64,000 nucleotides of DNA from Lota lota (GCA_026745465.1 JACYXH010000772.1:4602385-4666384); one strand, 5' to 3'; numbered from the stretch's first letter, positions 50,709 to 64,000 are shown. Numbers and translations are program-made. Notes: generated by a model not told the origin, from the letters alone.

Positions 50709-52212
50709 GTACGTCACATATATGCTAGCTACGGCGCTCATACCCTGCAGCACCTGGCCCACGACGGGCACGGGAATGTATCTTTTCATACTACTCCATA
50801 ATAATTTGTGTGACTGTGGTGCTAAGCGCTATACATACTGATAGGAGCTAAATGAGGTCTTTATATAACTCCACCAAATGAGGGGGAATAAAACAGGCAT
50901 ACAAAATGCAAATAAATACTGCGCTAATATGCGGCTTGGAGGCTCAATGCAGTAATGGTGTTCTCTAGAAGTTGATCCAAGAATCAGTGAGGGTCGTAAA
51001 TAGATCACACAGTTAATAAGACGGACCCGTAGGCCAGCTGCCGTGGACATCCCCGGAGACTCATTGGTGGCCTGTTTTTCTCACGCGGGGATGCTTGCTA
51101 CGGCGCTCAAGCCCCTGGCGCTACGTCACGTTAGCCAGCACATCTCCGGCTCCAGGCCACCTACGGGCGCCGGAAGGTTCGTTTTATTATTAATTTTTTA
51201 TGACCTTGACAGCATAAGTTGATGAATTATGATTTCAAGACATTTATTTGTTCATCCATAATAATCTCTCTTCCATCAGATATTCTCACATAGAAATGAT
51301 GGGGAAATAATTTAAGGAATTAAATATTGTGCGTAGCACCGTAATCCGGTTATAAAAACCCAGTTGAGGTAACGGTGTAGTTCTGGCAGTGGGCTCGGCA
51401 GTGTGAATAAAGTACAGTGGGGTAAAAAAAGCGGGATAATTCTCAAAAGAAAAGCTGAGTTGACAGACAATCTCATCACGTGTTCCTTCCACTGTAGCCC
51501 CCATGGCTCTCCAGAGGGGGGAGAGTGTTCTGGTGGATTAGTGTGGCTGGGAACAGTGTCTCCAAGTTGAGCATACCACTTTTCATTGGCAGTAGTTGAA
51601 CTTTGGAAGTCTCATTTTTCTTCTCCGTCATCTATATACTTCTACTGGACAATATGATGTTACTCCCATTTAAGAATGCAAATTATGTCTGTGAAATACC
51701 AACATGACCTTTCGATAATTGCCATGATGCCCAAAAACTAAATGTGCACTGATGCTACGAGACAATATTAAAACCTTGGAGACCATTGGCATGAACAAAA
51801 CGCCACCGGTGTGCATTGATTGTGTCTATTAGCGGCGTACAAAGGACCTGGATGCCCTGGTCTACAAAGGCACCGGTAGCAACACAGCCAGTGGCAAAGT
51901 CTTGCCCAAGTGCCATATGGCCTTGTTGATGTAATTAAACCACACTTCATTATCTTTCGGAGACGATGGATAGATGGAGAGAATGAAGGTGACAGCCATT
52001 TGAAGGGGAACCAGGAGACACGTGGACTTAGATTCTCTCACACTCGTACACCACCGCGATCAGTGGTTTTACCGTTGTACACTTTAGCTCCTCTTTCACT
52101 GGACCGTTCTGTCATTTCAAGTTAAGCGTTTAAGCTGTCTGCCATCGATGGCCACCTTGTGACCATAGCAACACCGACACACAAAGAAAACTGGGGGTCC
52201 TCTGTTTGGGTT

Positions 52213-52213
<1 letters not shown>

Positions 52214-52261
<48 letters not shown>
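52214..52261. repeat. (CT)n microsatellite
   Basis: About 24 units, followed by CCTTTTCTCT words to about 52305. Confidence 0.97.
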
Positions 52262-52262
<1 letters not shown>

Positions 52263-53810
52263 TTTCTCTCCTTTTCTCTTCTTTTCTCTCTCTGTCGTCT
52301 ATCTTTCTGTACCCTCATCTATTCTTTTCTTGTCTTACCATTTCCTACTTTGCTCGGCTTTTTAATCTCCGCAGCTCTGATTATCTAACACATATTCATT
52401 TATTTCTTAAACCGTACATCCATAGTCTTAGACTCAGATTATGCAGTCACTGTTGTCTTATAGAGTCCCAAGAGCGGGCCTTCACTGAAAATCTAACTAT
52501 CATTTGATTAATATGTATTTATCTTCCACAAAACTGAGCCTGATATCAAGATCATATAATTCCCCCCAGCCCCCCAGCAAAAGAAGCTTAGGATAATCTT
52601 AAAATGTGGACACTATCCTGTTATGATCTTGTTTCTTTGGGTAATTTACATGACTTTGCTGGTAGCGTTGTTTTTAAGCCAATGAAGCATTTAAAGGGAA
52701 CATGTTAGTCAATTTGCCATGGTGTGGAAGCAGCACGCATGACCCAAACCAAAGCAACGACATGATCAGGGAGATCATGCATCCGGTGCATCAAAACTAT
52801 CAGAGTTTGAAGCTGCTTTGCAGTTTTATTCTGACCTCAGGTCAGCAACAGAAGGACATGGGGAGGAGCGGTGGAGTGAATCCAGTGCAGGGTATGGCCA
52901 GAGCAGAGTAACAGCAGCCCAGAAAATATGATAATCATCAATGTACCTCATTTCAAGAAAGTTTGTTTTTTGGTTGGCGTCATTTTGTCCTCTGTGTGGG
53001 AGGTTGGGTGGTGGCAGCCAGTGAAACAAATGGTTGAAGTAATGTCCTTCATTTAATTTAAAAAGTCAATAATTTATCTTTTTTGTCCTGTGCTTAATCA
53101 GAAATGTGACCTGGTACACGAAGGTGAGCCTGTGTGGCTATGTAAGGGAATAAGGTTAAGTACATGAGTTACCGTGTTTTATTTAAATGTTTTTTGGTCC
53201 GTTTTGTTTTCCTTTTTCTATTTAATCCTTAAAACCAACTTATTGGTCAAAATAGCAATACATCTGCAGTACAATAATATATATTTATTTTTGGGGAAAT
53301 CGTCCAAAAGAAATTGCAATTACCAACATGACAGTAGCTATACTGCACAAGATTAGGTGTAAGAACAATGAGTAAACTTCGAAGAACAACTCATTATTTG
53401 CCATACTTATAATTACATTTTAAAGAATGTATAATAAGGTTGATAACCCATCTTATATTTATAGACTCAATATATTAAGTACATTAAGGGGGTTTAATTG
53501 AGAATATAGCACATTATTTTAACATGGGACAATACTGGGGGGTTTTTCGTCTCAGATTTTCGCTAACTTTAATGAAATGGAACTATGAAAAGTTCAACCT
53601 GCCCTTCACGACTGCTCCTCCGAGTGACTTTGATTTAATCAAATTGTATGGCTGAGTATGAGGCAGAATACTAATACAGTAGCAGAATTAATTGCTTCAT
53701 TGAGAGTTCCACTCTTCTTCCGATAAGAATGTGTCTGCTCTTATCAAAATGTGGATTTGATCTCACTGCTGCGCTATAAAAGTTAATGTTACATTGGATC
53801 ACTGACCTCT

Positions 53811-54035
53811 CTTCCCTCTTTCTCTCTTTCTTCTCTCCTCTGTGCAAACACCCCTTTTGCTTTTCCCTTTCACTGCTACCATTCCCTCTCTCTTCGTCTC
53901 ACTGTGTGTGTGTCTCTCTCTCTGTCTCTCTCGCTCTCTGTCTCTGTCTTTCTCTGTCTCTCTCTTTCTCTCTCTCTGTCCATCTCTCTCTTTCGCTCTC
54001 TCTCTCTCTGTCCGTCTCACTGTGTGTGTGTGTGT

Positions 54036-54108
<73 letters not shown>

Positions 54109-54183
54109 GCTATGTCTCTCTTTCTCTCTCTGTCCATCTCTTTCTCTCTCTCTCTCTGTCTGTCTCACTGTGTCTCTCTCTCC
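53811..54183 (+). repeat. grik4: Compound CT/GT tract upstream of exon 6
   Basis: About 370 nt of almost pure pyrimidine sequence with CTGT and (GT)n interruptions extends to the exon 6 acceptor. It includes a perfect (CT)n core at about 54038-54103. In RNA it is a long UC-rich tract. Confidence 0.95.
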
Positions 54184-54185
54184 AG

Positions 54186-54239
54186 GCATCGGAGCTGGGT
54201 ATGATGTCAGTCTACTACACCTACATCTTCACGTCTCTG
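54186..54239 (+). CDS. grik4: grik4 coding exon 6: 54-nt symmetrical exon, amino-terminal domain
   Basis: This exon is exactly 18 codons (residues 231-248) and phase 0 at both ends. It encodes ASELGMMSVYYTYIFTSL, which aligns with AAELGMVSAYYTYIFTNL of mammalian GRIK4 and is further from the GRIK5 version. The acceptor CTCTCCAG follows one of the longest pyrimidine tracts in the window, and the donor is GTAAGG at 54240. Because the length is a multiple of three, skipping would remove 18 residues without shifting the frame. The next expected exon, encoding a segment like EFSLQRMD in mammals, was not found up to 64000. Confidence 0.96.
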
Positions 54240-54639
54240 GTAAGGAACCACCAACCGAAGAACCTCTCAAACTGCTTTGTACAAATCTTACTGATGTCTC
54301 GGGACAAAATGTGTTCCTGCAAAACCTGGTTTTATTATTTTATAACTATTACGAGTTATAAAATAAACTCGACTTGATTTTGATCTAGTAACATTTTTAA
54401 GGTAATACGGTTCCCATCGCATGCTGGACCTCACATTTCCGTTGCTCGCTGCCTTCTAATGGAAATGTATGTATGTATGTAAGGTGAAAATACTTCAGAT
54501 TTTATGGACCCATGTGTAATTTACTAGCCTCTTGGGAAAGTCCCCGCAATGTTCACACAAGCCACATGTCTCTTCACTACTCTCCCTTTGTACAGGAATG
54601 GGTTCCTTTCTATCATGACTCTCACAAGTTATCTCTCTG

Positions 54640-54881
<242 letters not shown>

Positions 54882-55319
54882 ACTAATGCTATCTCCCTGT
54901 CCCCCTCCCTCAGTCCCCCCCCCCCCCCCCCCTTCGCCCCCTAATTAGCCTTCTGATTGCATTCCTCATATTTGATATGCTAGCATTACTAGGTTTGGCC
55001 CCAGGGCCAGGCATGGCACAGGGACCCTGCCATTGATGGATGACCACCCCCTTTAGCACCTCCAGCCCACCCCACACACACCACTACCCACTCTGCCATC
55101 CTCCAACCATCAGTACCTAGGAAAAGGTGTCCATCGCTCAGCCACGGCGTCGCTCATAGCCTGGGCTAGCGTCATTAACATTATCCGTGGTGCGGCCCCT
55201 GACATGGAGTTCACAGCCATGGGCAAGGAGAAGTGTTGTCCCGTTAGCTGCACGGTCTCACAGGAGATCCGTCTCTATTTGCACACGGTGGAATGGCTTT
55301 GATGTGTGCACATCTCACA

Positions 55320-55320
<1 letters not shown>

Positions 55321-55354
<34 letters not shown>
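55321..55354. repeat. (CA)n microsatellite
   Basis: About 17 units. Confidence 0.95.
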
Positions 55355-55361
<7 letters not shown>

Positions 55362-56559
55362 ATGGGCATGCATGTGTGCATAAAGGATTGGACTGTTGGT
55401 GCATAAATTGCGCGTGTACAATTCAGATTATTATATGCCCACCTCCGGGCTTCCAGTGGCAATGTGTCTCAGGCAGTGTGATGATGGTTTCATTAAACGT
55501 TCAAGGCATGCTATTAAAAGGGCAACCTCTAATGATATTTTTCCATGTCAAGTTAGGAGATTTTTGTAAAAAATAAGTAAAGCATGTCCTTTTTTTTGCC
55601 TACAACAAAATAAAGTGTATTTTCTTTCCCTCAAGGTCAATAAAGCCACTTGCTCATAATATTATTTTGCTATAAAACCTAAGGTGAGCTAGAAGGTTAA
55701 ATGCCCACTTATCTTCTGAATGCTTGTTTATGTTGTGTCCTGTGTGTTTGGTGGGTGATTTTGTGTGTGTGCATCGCATAGCCTCCTTTACTTCAGTACT
55801 GTGATCCTTTGTTCATAGCATTATCGACATATGTATTTTCTTTGTGAACAACTTTAACGTTTGCCCATTGATTGGTCACATTGACTTTATAGCTACTTTA
55901 TTGCTATATAGCAAAACACCGCCAGTGTCTATGTTAACTTCTTATTATGAAATGGATGTTCCAGACCCACAAGAACACACTTGTTTTTGCTCAAATGTCC
56001 TTCAGCAAAACAGAGTCAATTTGCCCAAGTGGCTTAATGAGTTGATAGGGGACAAGTGGTTAGCTCTAATTAATTACCAGTATGACTGGTGGTATTTACA
56101 CAGACTGCTCAGTCAAATATAGTAACCTGACCTTGCAGAAAACTTTGTTGTTAGTTTGTAGCATACAAGGTATCAGTGTTAATAATATATATACCGCGAC
56201 ATTGTGGAATGTTAAAAACCTCCTAATTCCCAGGGACCACAGATGCTAATGAGCTATCTAGCTAACTCTGGCCTCTGTTAAATAACCTCAACCATTTCAC
56301 AGTCATGACAATCACAGCAAAGATCAAAAAGTCACAAATTAATCAACCACTCCCAAAGAGTGTAGTATTACTAGTGCAGAGAGAGGGAGAGATGGACAGA
56401 GAGAGAGAGACATTCTCTTCTAAGCTTACTTATGCAATCCATCCATCCAGTAAAAATAACAGCTCATCGCTTTCCACACCCCAGTCACTGATCTCTATTC
56501 TCTATTTTCTTAAGTTCTACCCGGTGTCACTTATAGCTCTTTTTCTGATGTCTCTCATT

Positions 56560-56664
<105 letters not shown>

Positions 56665-57079
56665 CTGTGTCTGTCCTCACCATTTTCTACACCTTCTCTC
56701 ACTACTCTGCTGACACTTCCATCCATCTCCTAAAGTGGCACTTCTGAATAACGATGTGTCGGACCGCTCCCCTAACTAATCTGTTTACCCTGAATCATGT
56801 CATGATGGCTGTCCGCGGTCCTCCTTTCTCCTTTCTGCAGACAACTGCACTTCTCCTCTGGGGGTGGGGTGGGGGGTGGGGGTTCCTGATGTGGAAAACC
56901 TGGTTGTGGCCTCTGTTCATGTGCTTTGGGTTTTGCTGCTGTTGATTTGGCTGTTGCGTTCCTTATTGTGTTGTGGTGTCGTTTAACGATCGGGTGTTTC
57001 TTGAATTGGTTAATGAAAAGAAGCAAGGGTATTGTTTATTAATTTGTATTTGCTTGTTGACATTGAAATGAATGCATGA

Positions 57080-57255
57080 CATTCACATAGATGTGTGTAT
57101 GTTTGTGTGTGTACGCGTTTGCATGCATGGCTTCATAGATAGTGTGTGTGTGTGTGCGTGTGTGCCTGTATGTATGTGTGTGTGTCCGTGTTTGCATGTG
57201 AATGCGTGTCCGTGTGTGTGCCTGTTTGTGCATGTGTGTGTATGTGTGTGCCCGT

Positions 57256-57291
<36 letters not shown>
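57080..57291. repeat. Degenerate GT-rich tract
   Basis: GT-rich sequence with CATG/CGTG interruptions, ending in a perfect run of about 13 GT units. Confidence 0.9.
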
Positions 57292-58289
57292 TCATGTTTC
57301 CCTATGTTCATCTATGAGTGTGGCAGACCTTCAGTGGAGTCTCTCCAGCCTCTGGGGAATAGAGATAAACTCGGTGATCCCTTTATGAACAACAAAGAGC
57401 AGGTCATATAGACACTGTGACAGCACTGTCAGACCCTCTTACGTGTTTCTCAGATATACCTTTTGCTCCTTGCCATGTGTATTCCTCCCACACGCTTCCC
57501 AAGCTCCAGCCCTACGACAAGCTAAAGCAATGAATTGTCATGAAACAAGCATTCCCTGTGGTTAGTGATGCTGATCAGGTTTAACACTTGGATTGCCCTG
57601 TTTCTTTGGGGTTGCTAATGCTCTGAGCGCTATCTTTATTTTACTAGCCCCTCCATTACATCCTCTTAAATCCAGCCGTTAACAGCCTGGACTTAATTAG
57701 TGTTTTCAATGGGAACCCAGGCCAAAGTGTTTACAATGTGGGTGAAATATGCAAAAAGAGACCCACAGGATAAATCTGTCTTTTATGTTTTCCTACATCA
57801 TTATTCTGAAAGGGTTAGGAACCAAAAATGCATGAATATATACATATTAGTTTATATATATCATCTTCAATATATATGTGCATTACAATGCTGTCCAAAT
57901 GTTTTTAGTTACAATGGCTTCAAGTACTTAAAACACATGCACGACGTCAGAGCCCCAAATTGATGATTCACGGCTTGAGTTAGAAGATCCATGTACTAAA
58001 TAAATACGCAATGAAAACAAAGGCCCCACACGTGGCTCTGGTTTCCATGGACACGCCTTCACATCTTCCCCTCTCTGTGTGATTTGTGTCCTGTGATCAA
58101 ATCGCCACAGAATAAATCACATCCGCTCTGCGGCGCTTCGTCATATGTCGCCGCCACGGCCTAATGTCATCTGAAGGACAGGCAGGCATGCGATTGGTCG
58201 AAGTCTTGCATGGCAGGCCGTTAGTGTTTGCATGAAGGCATCCAATGCTCCTTGACACTAAGAAATAAGACCCACGCGAACGCACACAT

Positions 58290-58500
58290 CACACGCCACA
58301 TCCATGGAACCATCCAAGCATGTCCTTTCATGCACACAAAAACACGCACACGTGCACAAAAAGAAACACAGACCTACACACATATGCATGGACACAACCA
58401 CCATCGCTTCCACACCAGCATTCAAGCATGCCCTTACTCACGCAAGCGCGCACGCACACACTCATGCACGCACAAACGCACCCACACACGCACACCACTG
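58290..58500. repeat. Degenerate CA-rich tract
   Basis: CA-rich sequence with CATGCAC and ACGCAC words. It shows weak dinucleotide periodicity only. Confidence 0.8.
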
Positions 58501-58586
58501 ACATGTGTGACATATGATTTGTGTCAACAAAGTGAAGACCTTCACTCTCCCCTCCCCCTCCCCTGTTTATTTTGTTCATGTTTCAT

Positions 58587-58594
58587 CCCCCCCC

Positions 58595-58625
<31 letters not shown>

Positions 58626-58630
58626 ACACA
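58587..58630. repeat. Run of about 25 C followed by (CA)n
   Basis: A C homopolymer merges into about 10 CA units. Another CA array follows at about 58716-58742. Confidence 0.93.
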
Positions 58631-59298
58631 TGCCCCTGATCCTTTTTGTCACTGGAGTCATTGTCATGCATCTCTTCTCTTGAGAGCTGCCAACACATGC
58701 TTACACATTCAAGCCCACACACACACACACACACACACACACCTGCATCCACAAACATAATGTCCTGCATGGGTAAATATGTAGCAAACTAATGTATATC
58801 ATGCACAGTATTTATAATGGAAATGTATTAATACCTGGATGTGTTTGGATGTGTGACCCACACATCCAAACCACGCAACAGCTTACCCCCCTGTCCCACA
58901 CTCGAATGACATGCGCACAGGCAAGCACATGCAAGCACACACACACACACGCACACACAGAGCATATATTACATATAGTACCTTCAGTACATTAATACGT
59001 TGACAGTAAGGCTGCTGCTTATCTTACTGCCTGCCCTGCCTCCTTTCTGCCCTGCCTCCTTTCTGCTCTATTTAGTATTACCATGTAGCAGGCGCTTCGC
59101 ACCAACTTCCTTTCTGGCTGGAAGTCGACCACTAACACTATCCTGCCCCATGCTGTGTTTGCCAGATTTGATTTGGTTCTTTTTTTTTTCTTTAACAAAT
59201 TCACAAAGTCACAACCAGTAATGACAGTTTGCACAAAGTATTAACAGCCTTGTTAATAAAAAAAAGCTCATGTAAACAACAAGCTTGTTCACACAAAC

Positions 59299-59318
59299 AC
59301 ACACACACACACACACAC
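59299..59318. repeat. (CA)n microsatellite
   Basis: About 10 units. Confidence 0.9.
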
Positions 59319-59369
59319 GCACACACAAACTGACACACGGCCAATTTGGATTTATAATCGGTGAAGCTG

Positions 59370-59560
59370 ATTGGACCGTTGTACAAAAGGGTGCCGGGTT
59401 TTACTCCTGCAGCATGGCGGATGTTTTCTCTTCGCTGGTTAATCCCTATTGTTCCCCAGATGCCGCTGTGCCCTTGGGCACTTGTTGTGGGCCTGCTGGG
59501 GTCCCGGGTTGGCTGGGTTCCACCATGCCCCCTGCCTCTGATTACTCTATCCCCCTCGTT
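59370..59560 (+). mobile_element. Probable SINE remnant
   Basis: GGGTTTTACTCCTGCAG near 59397 resembles a decayed B box with flank (GGGTTCGACTCCCGCAG). Downstream GCTGTGCCCTTGGGCACTTG resembles the TGCCCTTGAGCAAGGCAC word of tRNA-derived fish SINEs. The local base composition is more GC-rich than its surroundings. The family and ends are uncertain. Confidence 0.35.
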
Positions 59561-62500
59561 GTTAGTCATTAAAATACAGCATGTTGGTCCTGATGGAAAG
59601 CACATTTCAATGAACATGGACCACCCATCCTGCATGTTATCCCATGTTATGTCCTGTCCTGAAAACATTCATTATTCCACTCTTTTCCGATCCTCACACT
59701 TTAAATTTCCCTAAGTTGTTATCCTTCTCTATTGGTTGTCCTTCATTATGTCTGATGTTAATCTCTATTGACTTCACTGTCCATAGGGTATTGAAATGGT
59801 TAAGGTCTGTGTTTCATATTTGCTAACACAAAATAAATAGAATTATCATGGCAATAAAAATCCCCCAAAATCATTGCTTTAAATCAACCCTACCCCCTGG
59901 TCTCTGTATTTCTGCTGTGATACACAACATTTATCAGTCCAAAAAACGCTCATAAGGCAAACTGCTTTAGAGGGCACCCACTGTGAAAGTGATTAGGATT
60001 TAATTAATTCCCCTCTATGGCTTATGTAAAGTTCATATTTTCCTGTTTAGACACAGCATATGAGGCTCAATCAACTGAGTAATAGAAAAGGTAATAGCAT
60101 GTGTGGAAAGGGACAATAGAAGTAACATCCAGCCAGAATATAAACGATGTCATTATCATGTCGGAATGTTAACGTAATTCGTTGGGTATTTAAGCCAGAG
60201 ATGTGTGTTTGATGCTCTCAGTAACACTGCAACTTATTTTACGAGCTGAAATCCATCATTTTGTGTGTTTTGCTCATAATTATGTAATACACATTGAACG
60301 TATATGACTTAGAGATATTATTTAACAACAAATATAGCAAAGGACACAGCCTAAACCCATAGCTTTAAAGTTTTAAATTGAGGAATTCCTTTTAACAAGC
60401 TTTGAATCAAGCCGGCTGATTCCGATCATGTCCCGGCAGATAGGATTTAATACCCATCATATTTCCTAATCACACCAATCACAGGCCACCCGATTACGTT
60501 GAACGCGTTGACATTTTATGACTCATGCATATACACACCAGGAAGGCAAGCAGTAAAAGGACTCTACGTGCAGAGACCCCTGGGCGCCCTGTGAATGTCG
60601 AGCCACCCATAAACGCAGTCTGTTTTGAGCCACGTATGAGACAGTTTTCCAAGAATGTGTCTGTTTTGAGCCAAAGACTCTGCCAGCCAGGGTGTGGGAT
60701 GTCTCCCTGCTCGCGTTATCAGAAAGTGCAAATATCATTCCAATGGCGTGCTTTAAGAAGTCTGAAATATATTGCTGTCACGTCGTGAATTACCCTTCAC
60801 ATTTTGCACCGAGTTTACGGAAATACCGAATAGTCTTTTTGCTATTCCATGACTCTCACCCAATATTCACATATAGATCAAGACCATTCCTAAAGTCTGA
60901 CTTTATATGTAGGTTTCTATCTGTCGGGTAATGGATGTTATACATTACTGCTTGTCAGACATATTCCTGGCACTTGCTCTCTAAGACCCATGTCTGGATG
61001 AGACAGTGTTGACAATTGTATTACCAGCCTTAATCTACCAAACCCAGGGTGTTAGGCCGGGATTTATAGGGCCTGTCAGTGAACTTCAAATTGCCTGCTG
61101 AGTTCTTTTGGTTTACGTTATTTTTCTAGCTATGTTATGCTTTTCTTCATTTCAGTGTCTGCGTTTTTTTACTTCCTTTTTTACCATTGGCCATCAACCT
61201 TTGACCTCACTTCCCTGCGACGTCGCTTCTGATAATCTTCCTGTAATTTCCCCTATTCTTTTTGCTGACTTCCTCCTGATTTTAGCTTTCCTTTATACCT
61301 TCCCTCGAGAGTTATTTGCTCTTAAACTTTTCCCCTCTTCTATTGTTGCCTTACTCTGTCGATTCATAACCCGCCATAAAGAAAAACAGCAGCTTATAAA
61401 ATACAATTTCCCATACACAAACAAAAACTACATTATTTTCAATTTGATGGAGGTAGGAAATGTGAATATTTGTGCACTTATCCTGCCTATTACTGAGTGG
61501 ATGTGTGTGGGGGCAGTAGCACCAGTCTCCTTGCATCCCCATGGTGTTTTCCTCTTCCATGGAGGTTGGTGGTACGATACACTATTCACTATTAATGAGC
61601 TTCTTAATTGCTAATTAACTCGAGGATTGTGACGGTTAAAGAAAACTTTAAATCAAACACTGCGGGGTAAATGTGGCCATTATTCTCTAACCTTTAATGC
61701 AACTCCCACTTGCATGTCATTCATCTATCCATGTGTAAGTGTGCTTGCGTAGCTCCTGCATGCTATGTTGGTATGTTGGCTCCTATTGCATTTGAATTTT
61801 TTAACATATTCAGGTGCTGTGGGTAAGCTATTGTTGAAGTTACGATTAAATAGCACAATCCGCACTATGCTATTTCAAACGGTGTTAAACGTTGATAAAG
61901 CAATGTAATTGACTGACAGTGTCAAGATTGACCCCACCCCCCTCCATTCCAAGCTAATGTGGATATGATTGGCGGTCAATTGCTGATTAAAATCTGGAGA
62001 AATGATAGGAAATGGAGAATATGTAATGGCTGACCTACTTTGTGAGCACATGTCTGTTATTAAGTCAACTATAGTTCTACCTTAAGTCCCACACAATCTC
62101 CCAGTCTCAGCTCAAACAAATTTACGTTTGCATTTGTCATGTCTTCAAATATACGTAAAGGTATTTAGTATTCACGATAAATTTCATGCATAAGCCTAGT
62201 CCACAACAATCTTGGTAAATAAATATATTAAATACTAGCATCACGGACTTTCACTAAAGCATTGGTGTCAAGCACTTATAATGAACTCTAAAACCGCAAG
62301 GGGTTATTTAATAAGGTGGTAATTAATCACAGCTGTGTACTGTGCACAAGGCATCACACATTTGATTAAACAGAAGGTCTGAAAAAACGGAAGCAGGAGC
62401 AGAGTTGAGGACGGTTGCTCCCGTTTCCTTCTGCAGAGCAACAATGTTCGTCTCCCTTCGCATACACACGCGTTATTATTCAACAGTAATCACTTGACAC

Positions 62501-63171
62501 CTCAAAGTCAAATAAAACAAGCAGCAATTGAACACCTTTATCCACGTGGATTAAAACGCATTACTGGGCCATTCACTCCAATGAAAACATTGATTCACAT
62601 TTAAATACCCCTGTTGATTACCGTGCTCTACATTACTTTTACGCATATCAATGACAACGTTTGTTAAAAACCGAAGTCCAAAGCCACCTTTCTGTTTGCG
62701 TTTGTCTGTTTTACCTCTAAATATGTTGGCCTAAGAGATTGAAGAAGCTGAAGGCTTATATGTTATGTGCAGGTATCTCTGTATGTTGTGTTGTGAATGC
62801 ATGGCTGTGTATGGCGTTGCACTCTCTCCTGCCACCATCTGGCTAGCTGATTTCGTAAGGGCTTGTACATCGAGATGTCACATCGCAATGACCGCCTCCA
62901 TTTCGGAATCATAGTAGCATTGGAATGTTGTTTATTATGTAGGAGTGCTATTTGGGTAATTGTTTAGCCATTACTCGTGAAATAATTGATCATTATGGGG
63001 AGACGTTGTTGTGTTTGAAACTGCCACAGCTTTTCTAATGCGAGTTGTGGCAAAACAAAGTTTTCATTAGCCTAGGTTATGGTATATTTAAGTTGATTTA
63101 GGATTCTACAGTACTAGAACTCTCATCACTGGATCCCCCAAATCCCATGATGCATTAGGATGTGCAAGACC

Positions 63172-63386
63172 CTATAGCGGTGGAGTAGAGTAGGTCTGGT
63201 CTCGGAGCAGCCGAAGAGGTTTACTTGGGTTTGATGAGAAACACGCCCGAGATCGATAGGAACCACTCAGGGGCTTCAGCGTGATGAGCGCTGTGTTTGG
63301 ACGAACCTGCATCTCCATTATCTGCAGCCTCTCTTTCTGTCCTGTCGCCGTTATCTCAGCCATCGCTCCAGCCTCTCTGAAAAAGC
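63172..63386 (-). other. Unassigned minus-strand frame with the look of a terminal coding exon
   Basis: On the minus strand a pyrimidine-rich acceptor (TTTGTTCCTCTCTTGTCTAG) precedes an open frame of 70 full codons ending in TAG at 63172-63174. The peptide includes EAGAMAEITATGQKERLQIM, TALITLKPLSGSYRSRACF and ends RDQTYSTPPL. The sequence is more GC-rich than the surrounding intron, with varied composition. I do not recognise it, and any upstream exons would lie beyond 64000. Confidence 0.25.
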
Positions 63387-64000
63387 CTAGACAAGAGAGG
63401 AACAAATCACAATGTTCCTGCAAGAACGAGCAGCCGTGAAAGGGTTTCCTGTATCTGAAAAATAGAGAAGTGCATTCAGGCCATTTGGAAAATGTATATC
63501 CCTTTTTCAGTGATTACTTTGATTTAATTTCTGCTTGCTTCTTCTTCCAACAGTATGGATTGTGGCTTGGATGTGATTGTAAGCTTTTCGGGAAGAAACA
63601 GCCGGTTTGAGATTCCGAGCATATGCTGGTGTCTGCAATATTGATGGCGTTCATGGTCCCACTCCATGAAGCCAAAGGATTATTCTGGGCATAAGGTCTG
63701 TTCCTCACAAATAAGCTGTTATTAATGCAGGTCAGACATAATTCTTTGAATAATAGATTCCAAATCACTCATTTGCTTCCACACTCCGAAGCAGCAGCAG
63801 CGATGACGGTTTATTGTTGTGATTTATGCGTCCATTAATGTATCAACCCTCACGCGTCCTGTCGCCGCAGGATTTACCCCAAGTTAAACCCCTCCTCGGT
63901 CGACACTGCAAACGGACCTACTGGGTGGTTGAGAATGACATATAAGTGGCAGGTTGTGAACATGAAACAATGACTTATTTCACAGAGCCCCCCTTGTAGT

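Larger units (their letters stand above)
50709..54185 (+). other. grik4: grik4 intron 5 (3.5 kb)
   Basis: The intron starts at GTACGT (50709) and ends at CTCTCCAG (54178-54185). It holds a CT array at 52214-52261 and a compound CT/GT tract of about 370 nt that runs into the exon 6 acceptor. A CpG-rich patch lies at 51030-51180. Otherwise it is AT-rich with nothing recognised. Confidence 0.85.

Noticed and set aside
50721-51110. Shared word GCTACGGCGCTCA at about 50728 and 51097 as a duplicated element
   Set aside because: Only 12-13 bp match, and the flanks align poorly. It is too short to call a duplication.
53786-54377. Frames of up to 191 codons rich in S and L (or R and E on the minus strand)
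   Set aside because: They are translations of the CT array. Only the 54186-54239 segment, in a different context, matches the receptor family. The same holds for CT/AG frames at 36.3, 37.6, 40.5, 43.8, 52.2, 54.5 and 56.3 kb.
63514-63768. 84-codon minus-strand frame near the window end
   Set aside because: It begins at a GTG rather than an ATG, has no convincing splice signals, and its composition looks like ordinary intron.

Overview
The window is vertebrate genomic DNA, most likely from a ray-finned fish. It carries the 5' coding part of one gene on the + strand, a kainate-type ionotropic glutamate receptor of the high-affinity class. The best match, from remembered family sequences, is grik4 (GluK4/KA1) rather than grik5. 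Six coding exons are supported: 910-991, 25716-25880, 29308-29405, 42640-42805, 50530-50708 and 54186-54239. All have GT-AG splice sites, and they join in frame into 248 codons: the signal peptide plus roughly the first half of the extracellular amino-terminal domain. The rest of that domain, the ligand-binding domain and the channel must lie beyond position 64000, since no further exon was found after 54239.

Most of the window is intron: intron 1 is 24.7 kb, intron 2 is 3.4 kb, intron 3 is 13.2 kb, intron 4 is 7.7 kb, intron 5 is 3.5 kb and intron 6 exceeds 9.7 kb. The introns are very rich in simple repeats. There are long (CA)n/(GT)n and (CT)n/(AG)n arrays, C and G homopolymers, and a C-rich minisatellite directly after exon 3. 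Most long predicted reading frames are translations of these arrays and are not genes. The fish assignment rests on receptor divergence, repeat content and fish-type interspersed repeats; I cannot name the species.

Mobile-element remnants are a second layer. A compact non-autonomous LTR element (10795-12015, - strand) has two LTRs, a 5-bp target duplication and a lysine-type primer binding site, but no gag or pol. An internally deleted element (about 33760-34330) carries a helicase-like reading-frame fragment. Three tRNA-derived SINE-like remnants lie near 28.9, 49.9 and 59.4 kb, and there are several shorter fragments of probable DNA transposons.

The most testable biology is around exon 6. 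It is 54 nt, symmetrical (phase 0-0), and flanked on both sides by very long UC-rich tracts in the transcript, the arrangement expected for exon regulation by polypyrimidine-tract-binding proteins. Two unassigned minus-strand reading frames with good splice signals (19192-19474 and 63172-63386) are the best candidates for undescribed genes. I found no bacterial-type system, CRISPR array or intact non-coding RNA gene.
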